19,333 nt of DNA from AG-12 sp027319585 (lineage in GTDB: Bacteria > Chloroflexota > Dormibacteria > Aeolococcales > Bog-877), in assembly GCA_027319585.1 (NCBI GenBank), contig DAHVMY010000033.1:1-19333 (forward strand). The letters are read 5' to 3'. Below, piece by piece: positions 7,469 through 13,781 of this stretch. The position numbers and the translations under genes were made by a program. A model generated the notes under the pieces. That model was not told the DNA's origin and did no database searches. It was given only the letters and a program-made list of their open reading frames with translations. The stretch's first letter is position 1, and each line of letters starts with the position of its first letter.

Positions 7469-9046
7469 TCATTCGGTGAGGATCGACTCGAGCCGCCACT
7501 CCGGGTGCTCGCCCTGCAGATGGTCGAGCCAGTAGGGACTCTCGAAGGCAGCCAGCAGAGTGCCGTCACTGCGGCGCAGGATCTTGACACCGCGGGTCGA
7601 GCGCAGCTCGGCAGCGGTTGCCACGTCGGTCCGCCGAGCGAGCCGGTGGGGGGTGAGGCTGAGGTGGACCGGGGCGCCATACTCAGTGCTCAGGCGCTGC
7701 GACAGCACCTCGAACTGCATCTCACCGACGGCGGCCAGGATCGGCGCGGGATCCCCCTCAGGATCCGCCAGGACCTGCACCACCCCCTCCTGCTCCAGCT
7801 GCGAGAGGCCCTTGCGGAACTGCTTGTAGCGGGAGGTGTCGTGGGGGCGGGCGGTGGCGAACAGCTCGGGAGCGAAGGTCGGGATGGGCGGGAACACCAC
7901 CGGATCGGCGGCGAAGAGGGTGTCGCCGATGCGCAGCTCCGTGGCGTTCACCAGCCCGACCACATCCCCCGGGTAGGCGGTGTCCACGGTGTTGCGCTCG
8001 CTGCCGAACATGGAGGCTGCGTACTTGGTGGAGAAGGGGCGCCCGCTGGGCTGGTGCACCAGGGTCTGGCCACGTTCGAACCGGCCGGAGCAGACCCGGA
8101 CGAAGGCGACGTGGTCGCGGTGGGCGCGGTCCATGTTGGCCTGAATCTTGAACACAAACCCCGAGAACGGGGCCTCCAGGGGCCGGGGGGTGCCATCCGC
8201 GGCCGCCCGGGCGGCGGGCGCGGGCGCCAGGTTGACCACCGCCTCGAGGAGGTGACGGACCCCGAAGTTGGTGAGCGCCGAACCCACGAAGAGGGGGGTG
8301 GACTCGCCCGCCAGGAACGAGGGCATGTCCAGGTTGGCTCCGACCGCCGTGAGCAGGGCGACCTCCTCCCGTGCCGCCGCCCAGGCCGCGGGATGCTCGG
8401 CGGCGGCCTGGACCGGGGAGACCACCTCCTCGGGGGCGATGGTCGTCCCCCTGGTGGTCCTGGTGAAGCGTATGAACTCCCCGCTTCCCCGGTGCACCAC
8501 CCCCCGGAAGTCGCCGGGAATCCCGACCGGCCAGGTGACCGGAGTCGGTCTGAGGTTGATCTGCTCCTGGATCTCATCCAGCAGCTCGAGCGGCGACCGC
8601 CCGGGGCGGTCCAGCTTGTTGAGGAAGGTGATGATGGGAAGCCTGCGCGCGCGGCAGACCTCGAACAGCTTGAGGGTCTGGGCCTCGATCCCCTTGGCCA
8701 CATCCAAGACCATGACCGCGGCGTCGGCCGCCGCCAGCACCCGGTAGGTGTCCTCGGAGAAGTCACGGTGGCCGGGGGTGTCGAGCAGGTTCAGCACGTG
8801 GCCCGCGTAATCGAACTGGATCGCAGTCGAGGTGATCGAGATCCCACGCTCCTGCTCCATCGCCATCCAGTCGGATGTCGCTCGGCGCCGGCCCAGGCGT
8901 GCCCGCACCGCACCCGCCTCCTGGACGGCGCCGGCGTAGAGGAGGAACTTCTCGGTGAGGGTCGTCTTGCCGGCGTCGGGGTGGCTGATGATGGCAAATG
9001 TGCGGCGCCTGCGAGCCTGCTCCAGCACGCTCTCAGCCTCGCTCAC
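7469..9046 (-). CDS. prfC: Peptide chain release factor 3 (RF3 GTPase)
   Basis: RF3 is a translational GTPase that ejects RF1/RF2 from the ribosome after peptide release. The 525-aa length is close to E. coli RF3 (529). G motifs are clear: P-loop SHPDAGKTT (21-29), ERGISITST (66-74), LLDTPGHRDF (87-96) and FLNKLDRPGR (141-150). Domain II and the RF3-specific C-terminus follow, with GEMQFEVLSQRL typical of the family. GTG at 9046 is chosen since AAGGAG lies 7 nt upstream; the frame is open to 9193 but that stretch is Arg/Gly-rich and upstream of the binding site. It heads a two-gene unit with pncB and is divergent from the dioxygenase gene. RF3 is absent from many bacteria, so its presence here is informative but not odd. 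Elongation factor G is excluded by size and the RF3-type motifs. Confidence 0.95.
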   Translation of the reverse strand: MSEAESVLEQARRRRTFAIISHPDAGKTTLTEKFLLYAGAVQEAGAVRARLGRRRATSDWMAMEQERGISITSTAIQFDYAGHVLNLLDTPGHRDFSEDTYRVLAAADAAVMVLDVAKGIEAQTLKLFEVCRARRLPIITFLNKLDRPGRSPLELLDEIQEQINLRPTPVTWPVGIPGDFRGVVHRGSGEFIRFTRTTRGTTIAPEEVVSPVQAAAEHPAAWAAAREEVALLTAVGANLDMPSFLAGESTPLFVGSALTNFGVRHLLEAVVNLAPAPAARAAADGTPRPLEAPFSGFVFKIQANMDRAHRDHVAFVRVCSGRFERGQTLVHQPSGRPFSTKYAASMFGSERNTVDTAYPGDVVGLVNATELRIGDTLFAADPVVFPPIPTFAPELFATARPHDTSRYKQFRKGLSQLEQEGVVQVLADPEGDPAPILAAVGEMQFEVLSQRLSTEYGAPVHLSLTPHRLARRTDVATAAELRSTRGVKILRRSDGTLLAAFESPYWLDHLQGEHPEWRLESILTE

Positions 9047-9307
9047 GGTCCATCTCCTTCTGCTGCCTGCGGCAGGTGGGCCGCGCCGCCAGTTCCATAC
9101 CCGATCCTGAGCGTCCGCCGCGCCCACGCCGCCCCGGCCGGGGCCGCCAACCCGGGATGCGAAAACCAGGTACTCTGCAAGCTCAGTGTACATGCTGAGC
9201 CCTGAGGATCACGGCGCGTGGGGCATTGGATTGCTTGCGCACACAAATGGATATGCTCAAGAGAGCAGCGGTTCGAAATCCCCCGGATCCCTCAGCAGGA
9301 GCGTGAC
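9047..9307. promoter_or_regulatory. Divergent intergenic region, prfC / dioxygenase operon
   Basis: This 261-bp stretch must hold promoters for both directions. I see a 14-bp perfect palindrome GCCCCGGCCGGGGC (9131-9144) and an inverted repeat GCTCAG-8 nt-CTGAGC (9181-9200). A weak plus-strand promoter-like pair is TTGCTT (9231-9236) and TATGCT (9252-9257), with a short 15-bp spacer. On the minus strand CTGCC-GCA-GGCAG (about 9063-9075) lies just before the prfC ribosome binding site. No gene is supported here, and none of these sites is proven. Confidence 0.4.
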
Positions 9308-10129
9308 ATGACCGACCCGACGACCGAATCCCCAAACGCGATCATTGCTTCCGGCCGGATGCCGGTGCTCTACCTGAGCCACGGTGCTCCGACCCTGGCG
9401 GACGACGTCCTCTGGCCGGAGCAGTTGATGGGATGGTCAGGACAGTTGCCGAGGCCGCGGGCCATCCTGGTCGTGTCGGCGCACTGGGAGGAGGCCCCGG
9501 TCACGGTCTCGGCGACCAGGCCCACGCCGTTGGTGTACGACTTCTGGGGGTTCCCGCAGCGCTACTACCAGGTGACCTACTCCGCGCCCACCGCCCCGTG
9601 GTTGGCCCAGCGCGTGCACGAGTTGCTGTCCGAGCCCGGGCGACCGGTCCGGCAGGCGGAGGAGCGCGGCCTGGATCACGGTGCGTACGTGCCTTTGGTG
9701 GAGATGTACCCGAAAGCTGACGTCCCCGTGCTCCAGCTGTCGATGCCGACCTTGGACCCGGAGACGCTGATGGCGATGGGCCGTCGCCTCAGCCCGCTTC
9801 GCGATGAGGGGGTGCTGATCATGGGCAGCGGCTTCTTCACCCACAACCTGCACGCGCTCCGCGAGGCGCCGCAGCCCGACTCCCCGCCGCCGGGCTGGTC
9901 CGCGGAGTTCGACCAGTGGGGCCGGGAGGCGTTGGAGCACCGAGACGTGGATGCGCTGGTCGACTTCCAGCACCGCGCCCCCGACGGCGGCCTGGCGCAC
10001 CCCCGGACCGAGCACTTCGCCCCGCTGTTCGTGACCCTGGGAGCGGGCGAGGGCGACCTGGCAACCGAGAGGTCGGTGATCGAGGGTTTCTGGCACGGGC
10101 TCGCCAAGCGGTCGATCCAGATCGGTTGA
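9308..10129 (+). CDS. Class III extradiol ring-cleavage dioxygenase, LigB/DODA (YgiD) type
   Basis: The 273-aa protein belongs to the LigB fold group whose members include plant DOPA 4,5-dioxygenase and E. coli YgiD. Metal-ligand and active-site histidines are visible in YLSHGAPTL (His25), VVSAHWEE (His59), GLDHGAYVPL (His124), FFTHNLH (His179) and TEHFAPLF (His236). DFWGFPQRYYQVTYSAP (78-94) is a family hallmark. It would open catechol-type rings using a divalent metal and oxygen; the natural substrate is not known for most bacterial members. ATG at 9308 has AGGAG 6 nt upstream; the longer open frame from 9218 has a poor N-terminus. Only 13 bp separate it from the next gene, so it probably leads a three-gene operon with DUF5522 and DUF71. 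Confidence 0.92.
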   Translation: MTDPTTESPNAIIASGRMPVLYLSHGAPTLADDVLWPEQLMGWSGQLPRPRAILVVSAHWEEAPVTVSATRPTPLVYDFWGFPQRYYQVTYSAPTAPWLAQRVHELLSEPGRPVRQAEERGLDHGAYVPLVEMYPKADVPVLQLSMPTLDPETLMAMGRRLSPLRDEGVLIMGSGFFTHNLHALREAPQPDSPPPGWSAEFDQWGREALEHRDVDALVDFQHRAPDGGLAHPRTEHFAPLFVTLGAGEGDLATERSVIEGFWHGLAKRSIQIG

Positions 10130-10142
10130 GGAGGGACCATCC

Positions 10143-10415
10143 GTGGCCCCTTCGGGGCTGGTTCCCCCCGCCGACTCCACCTTCCGCACCCCGGACCGGA
10201 GTCGGCTTCATCCCGATCATCCCCGCTACCGCGAGCTTCTGCGCCTGCACGAGGAGGCGATCGCGACCGGCGTCGACACCTATCGGGACCCCGACACCGG
10301 CCTTGAGGTGCTGACCGCGGCCGCCCTCTGGGCCCGGGGCAGCTGCTGCGGCTGTGGGTGCCGCCACTGCCCCTACGTCTTCCGGCGGGCCCGGCTGCGG
10401 GAGTTGCCCCGCTGA
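10143..10415 (+). CDS. DUF5522-type Cys-rich small protein, 90 aa
   Basis: The C-terminal half carries RGSCCGCGCRHCPYVFRRAR (65-84), the cysteine-rich signature I associate with DUF5522 proteins, whose function is not established. Five cysteines and a histidine in about ten residues (Cys68, Cys69, Cys71, Cys73, His75, Cys76) suggest metal or iron-sulfur binding, which is inference. The middle (residues 20-50, HPDHPRYRELLRLHEEAIATG) is an amphipathic helix common in the family. The start is GTG at 10143 with GGAGGG 7 nt upstream, 13 nt after the dioxygenase stop. Its TGA at 10413-10415 overlaps the likely CTG start of the following ATP-pyrophosphatase gene, so the two should be made together. 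It is a candidate redox or metal partner of that enzyme. Confidence 0.85.
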   Translation: MAPSGLVPPADSTFRTPDRSRLHPDHPRYRELLRLHEEAIATGVDTYRDPDTGLEVLTAAALWARGSCCGCGCRHCPYVFRRARLRELPR

Positions 10416-11101
10416 GGGTCTGGCTGAGCTGGAGCGGGGGTAAGGACTGTGCCCTCGCGCTGCACGAGCTCCGAGGGTCGGCCGCAGTCGAGGTGGTCGG
10501 GCTGCTCACCACGGTCAACCGGGCTTCGCAGCGGGTCTCGATCCACGGGGTACGCCGGGAGCTGCTCCAGGACCAGGCTGAGCGCCTGGGCCTGCCGCTT
10601 TTCGAGGTCCCTCTGCCGAGCCCGTGCCCGAACTCAGCCTATGAGCTGAGGATCGGACAGGCGCTGAGGACGGCGGCCGCCCAGGGGCTTCAGGGAGTCG
10701 CCTTCGGCGATCTGCTCCTGGAGGACGTCCGGGAGTACCGCGAGCAACAGCTGGGGACGGCCGGGCTGCAGGGAGTGTTCCCCATATTTGGCCGGTCCAC
10801 CGCGGAGGTGGCCGAGCAGGAGATAGCGGTCGGGATCGCGTCGATCCTCAGCTGCGTCGATCCCCGCAAGCTGACGCCGGACTTCGCCGGGCGGCGGTTC
10901 GACCACGGGCTGTTGGCGGAGTTGCGCTCCCTGCCCCAGGCGGTGGATCCCTGCGGGGAGAACGGTGAGTTCCACACCTTCACGTTCGATTCCCCGGACT
11001 ACCGCTCGCCGATCCCGGTCACGGTGGGCGCGGTGGTGGAGCGCGACGGGTTCATCTTCGCGGACCTTCTGGGTGTCCCCGAAACCGTCGCTGGACCCTG
11101 A
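10412..11101 (+). CDS. DUF71 / Dph6-like ATP-pyrophosphatase, probable CTG start
   Basis: This is a PP-loop (adenine nucleotide alpha-hydrolase) ATPase of the DUF71/COG2102 family. The archaeal and eukaryotic members (Dph6) amidate diphthine on EF2; bacterial members have been linked by comparative genomics to other roles such as B12 salvage. The PP-loop is WSGGKDCALAL at residues 7-17; SIHGVRRELL, GVAFGDLLLEDVREYRE and the C-terminal VDPCGENGEFHTF (178-190) are family marks. No ATG, GTG or TTG lies near the conserved N-terminus. CTG at 10412 gives MRVWLSWSGGKD, exactly where relatives begin, has GGGAG (10399-10403) 8 nt upstream and overlaps the preceding stop as CTGA. The only other option is GTG at 10358, which adds 18 Pro/Ala-rich residues and has no ribosome binding site. 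The product is 229 aa. The substrate is unknown. Confidence 0.88.
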   Translation: MRVWLSWSGGKDCALALHELRGSAAVEVVGLLTTVNRASQRVSIHGVRRELLQDQAERLGLPLFEVPLPSPCPNSAYELRIGQALRTAAAQGLQGVAFGDLLLEDVREYREQQLGTAGLQGVFPIFGRSTAEVAEQEIAVGIASILSCVDPRKLTPDFAGRRFDHGLLAELRSLPQAVDPCGENGEFHTFTFDSPDYRSPIPVTVGAVVERDGFIFADLLGVPETVAGP

Positions 11102-11187
11102 CCGAGCTGACCGTTAGCGCTCCCGGGGCTCCAACCGCCGCGGGCAACTGGTCGAGAAGACATCCGATCCGCCCGAGGTTCCCGGCT

Positions 11188-11200
11188 TAGACTCAGGATG
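11188..11200 (+). promoter_or_regulatory. Candidate -10 element directly before zwf; possible leaderless start
   Basis: TAGACT (11188-11193) ends 6 nt before the zwf GTG at 11200, the arrangement seen in leaderless promoters of high-GC bacteria. No adequate ribosome binding site precedes the GTG (only AGGAT abutting it), and no clear -35 is visible. TAGACTCAG recurs upstream of the transketolase gene. Confidence 0.4.
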
Positions 11201-12639
11201 TGAGCCCAAGCCAGCCCGACCGCACCGGAGCCTTGGTGATCTTCGGGATCAGTGGCGATCTGGCGCGCAAGATGACCTTCAGGGCCCTCTACCGCCTGGA
11301 GCGCCGCGGCCTGCTCGACTGCCCGGTGATCGGGGTGGCGATCGACAGGTGGAGCCAAGCCCAGCTGGTGGACCACGCGCGCGCTGCGATCGAGGATCCC
11401 GAGATCCGATTCTCCCAGCGGATCTTCGCGCGCCTGGCCCAGCGCCTGGAGTATCTCCAGGGCGATTTCGACGATGAGTCGACATACCGCGAGCTGGCGC
11501 AGCGGCTGCGGGGGCGGCACCGTCCGCTGTTCTACCTGGCCATCCCCCCATCCTTGTTCGGCAAGGTGGTGAGCCGGCTGGCGGAGGTTGAGCTCACGAA
11601 GGAAGCCCGCGTGATGGTGGAGAAGCCGTTCGGCAGTGACCTCAAGTCGGCCATGGCGCTGGACGCGCAGCTGCACCGCTTCTTGAACGAGCAGCAGATC
11701 CTGCGGATCGACCACTTCCTGGGCAAGGAGCCGGTGATGGATCTGCAGTTTCTGCGCTTTGCCAACGACATTCTGGAGCCGGTTTGGAACCGCGACCACA
11801 TCGCCGCCGTGCAGATCACGATGGCAGAGGACTTTGGCGTCGAGGACCGTGGACGCTTCTACGACTCGGTGGGGGCGCTGCGTGACGTGGTGCAGAACCA
11901 CCTCCTGCAGGTGCTGGCACTGGTCGCGATGGAGCCCCCGGCCGGCTCGTATGCCGACGACCTGCGCAACAAGAAGGCGGATGTGTTCCGGGCCATCCCC
12001 GACGCCGACCCGGCCCACTATGTGCGCGGTCAGTATCGGGGTTACCGTCAGGTTCCGGGCGTAAGCCGCCGCTCGACCACGGAGACCTACGCCGCGCTGC
12101 GGCTCGGCATCGACAACTGGCGTTGGGCCGGGGTGCCGTTCTTCATTCGCGCCGGCAAGGCGATGGCGGAGCGGGTGACGGAGGTGCGGGTGGTTTTCCG
12201 CCACCCACCGCACCTGGCCTTCCTGGGCAGTAACGCGCGCGCCGAGCCCAATCAGCTCATCCTGCGGATCGACCCGGACCCCGGTCTGAGGGTGGTCCTG
12301 AACTCCAAGGGGGGTGAGGGCAGGGTCTCCCAGCCGGTTCATCTCGACCTGTCGTTCGCGGCCGAGGTCGGCCGCCCCGCCGAGCCGTATGAGCGGCTGA
12401 TCGACGATGCCCTGCACGGGGATCACCGGCTCTTCACCAGGGAGGACACGGTCGAGGAGACCTGGCGGATCGTGGACCCGCTGCTGCGCTCCCCGGGCAA
12501 GGTGGTGCCCTACGAGCAGGGGACATGGGGGCCGCCCGAGGCCGGGCAGCTGGTCAGGGGACACCCCGGGTGGCACGACCCCTGGGTGCCCACTCAAGTT
12601 ACGGCGCCGCGCCGGCGCCCAGGAAGGAGCACGCGATGA
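11200..12639 (+). CDS. zwf: Glucose-6-phosphate 1-dehydrogenase
   Basis: It oxidises glucose-6-phosphate to 6-phosphogluconolactone with NADP+ or NAD+, the entry step of the oxidative pentose phosphate pathway. At 479 aa the length is normal. The nucleotide motif IFGISGDLARK is at residues 14-24, VEKPFGSDL at 140-148, and the active-site signature RIDHFLGKE at 169-177, with the second catalytic histidine in VQNHLLQ (His234). GTG at 11200 lacks a ribosome binding site but follows a -10-like TAGACT, so the mRNA may be leaderless. The last about 25 residues are Arg/Pro-rich and encode the gnd ribosome binding site in another frame. The stop overlaps gnd by ATGA. An opcA assembly gene, common beside zwf in actinobacteria, is missing, as is a phosphogluconolactonase gene. 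Confidence 0.96.
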   Translation: MSPSQPDRTGALVIFGISGDLARKMTFRALYRLERRGLLDCPVIGVAIDRWSQAQLVDHARAAIEDPEIRFSQRIFARLAQRLEYLQGDFDDESTYRELAQRLRGRHRPLFYLAIPPSLFGKVVSRLAEVELTKEARVMVEKPFGSDLKSAMALDAQLHRFLNEQQILRIDHFLGKEPVMDLQFLRFANDILEPVWNRDHIAAVQITMAEDFGVEDRGRFYDSVGALRDVVQNHLLQVLALVAMEPPAGSYADDLRNKKADVFRAIPDADPAHYVRGQYRGYRQVPGVSRRSTTETYAALRLGIDNWRWAGVPFFIRAGKAMAERVTEVRVVFRHPPHLAFLGSNARAEPNQLILRIDPDPGLRVVLNSKGGEGRVSQPVHLDLSFAAEVGRPAEPYERLIDDALHGDHRLFTREDTVEETWRIVDPLLRSPGKVVPYEQGTWGPPEAGQLVRGHPGWHDPWVPTQVTAPRRRPGRSTR

Positions 12640-13670
12640 GCACTTCGAAGCCGATGCAGCTGGGGATGGTCGGACTGGGCCGGATGGGCGCAAATCTGGT
12701 GCGCCGGCTGATGCGTGACGGCCACAGCTGCGTCGTCTACGACCTCAACCGGGGAGCGGTGGAGGCGCTGGTCGCCGATGGTGCCACCGGGGCCGAGTCG
12801 ATGGAGGACTTCGTCGCCAAGCTCACGGTCCCCAGGGCGGCGTGGGTCATGGTGCCTGCGGGCTCGGTCACAGATTCCACGATCCAGCAGCTGGCCAAGC
12901 TCATGGAGCGAGGGGACATCATCATCGACGGCGGCAACTCCTACTATCGGGACGACATCAGGAGGGCGAAGGAGCTGTCCCGGTCCGGGGTGCACCTGGT
13001 CGACTGTGGCACCAGCGGGGGGATCTTCGGCCTGGAGCGGGGATACTGCCTGATGATCGGCGGGGAGCCGGGCCCGGTCGCTCACCTCGATCCCATCTTC
13101 GCCACGATCGCGCCCGGGGTGGAGGCCGCCCCCAGGACGCCGGGGAGGCGGGGGGTGCCGGCCAAGTCCGAGCACGGTTACCTGCACTGCGGGCCCAACG
13201 GCGCCGGCCACTTCGTGAAGATGGTGCACAACGGGATCGAGTACGGGATGATGGCGGCTCTGGCCGAGGGGCTGGACGTGCTGCACAACGCCAACGCCGG
13301 CACCCGCCAGCAGAGTGACGATGCCGAGACCGCCCCCATGGAGGAGCCGGAGTTCTACCAGTACGACATCGACACCCGCGAGGTGGCCGAGGTGTGGCGG
13401 CGCGGGAGCGTGGTCGGCTCCTGGCTTTTGGATCTCACCGCCATCGCCCTGCAGGAGTCGCCGCGGCTGGATGAGTTCGCGGGCCGGGTCTCGGACTCGG
13501 GTGAGGGGCGCTGGACCTCGATCGCGGCGATCGATGAGGGAGTCCCGGCGCCGGTCCTGACCGCGGCGCTGTACTCGCGCTTCTCGTCGCGCAATCTTGG
13601 CGATTTCGCCAACAAGGTGCTGTCGGCGATGCGCAAGCAGTTCGGAGGTCACGACGAGAAGTCGGCGTGA
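12636..13670 (+). CDS. gnd: 6-phosphogluconate dehydrogenase, decarboxylating, short form
   Basis: It converts 6-phosphogluconate to ribulose-5-phosphate and CO2 with reduction of NAD(P)+. The 344-aa length marks the short (YqeC/GndA-like) class, not the 470-aa class. The Rossmann motif is GMVGLGRMGANL (10-21); IIIDGGNSYYRDD (95-107), DCGTSGGIFGLERGYCLMIGG (split across 123-143) and the catalytic HFVKMVHNGIEYG (Lys195, Asn199, Glu202) follow. A Pro/Gly/Arg-rich insert, about residues 160-178, sits between the two halves of the active site. ATG at 12636 is inside ATGA, overlapping the zwf stop, with AAGGAG about 8 nt upstream, so translation is coupled to zwf. Cofactor preference is not certain; short-form enzymes often use NAD+. 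Confidence 0.95.
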   Translation: MSTSKPMQLGMVGLGRMGANLVRRLMRDGHSCVVYDLNRGAVEALVADGATGAESMEDFVAKLTVPRAAWVMVPAGSVTDSTIQQLAKLMERGDIIIDGGNSYYRDDIRRAKELSRSGVHLVDCGTSGGIFGLERGYCLMIGGEPGPVAHLDPIFATIAPGVEAAPRTPGRRGVPAKSEHGYLHCGPNGAGHFVKMVHNGIEYGMMAALAEGLDVLHNANAGTRQQSDDAETAPMEEPEFYQYDIDTREVAEVWRRGSVVGSWLLDLTAIALQESPRLDEFAGRVSDSGEGRWTSIAAIDEGVPAPVLTAALYSRFSSRNLGDFANKVLSAMRKQFGGHDEKSA

Positions 13671-13749
13671 TCCCCGGAGCGGGTGCGGCCGGCGCGAGGC
13701 GGAAGATATCGGTGGGCAGGGGACGGGATCTGCAGTTGACCGGAAGTGA

Positions 13750-13768
13750 AGCCTTCTTGGGGAAGGCT
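13750..13768 (+). promoter_or_regulatory. Perfect 7-bp hairpin just before the tal ribosome binding site
   Basis: AGCCTTC (13750-13756) and GAAGGCT (13762-13768) flank a five-base loop and end one base before GGAGG (13770-13774) of tal. It is not followed by T residues. In the 111-bp gnd-tal gap it could modulate tal translation, or stabilise an mRNA end produced by processing. Function is inference. Confidence 0.4.
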
Positions 13769-13781
13769 CGGAGGTGAGGTC

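Noticed and set aside
7433..9205. 590-aa plus-strand open frame antisense to prfC and pncB start
   Set aside because: It mirrors prfC in a GC-rich genome where third-position G/C keeps an antisense frame open. The protein is Gly/Arg/Val-rich with no family resemblance, while the minus strand has clear GTPase motifs.
9270..9280. GGTTCGAAATC, resembling a tRNA T-loop
   Set aside because: The flanks do not form a T-stem, there is no matching acceptor stem or anticodon arm upstream, and no CCA end; it lies in the dioxygenase leader.
10358..10411. GTG 10358 as start of the DUF71 protein
   Set aside because: Adds 18 Pro/Ala-rich residues before the conserved N-terminus, has no ribosome binding site and overlaps DUF5522 by 58 bp; CTG 10412 fits better, though it is unconventional.
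10999..12693. 564-aa minus-strand open frame antisense to zwf
   Set aside because: Same codon-bias shadow effect; zwf motifs on the plus strand are unambiguous.
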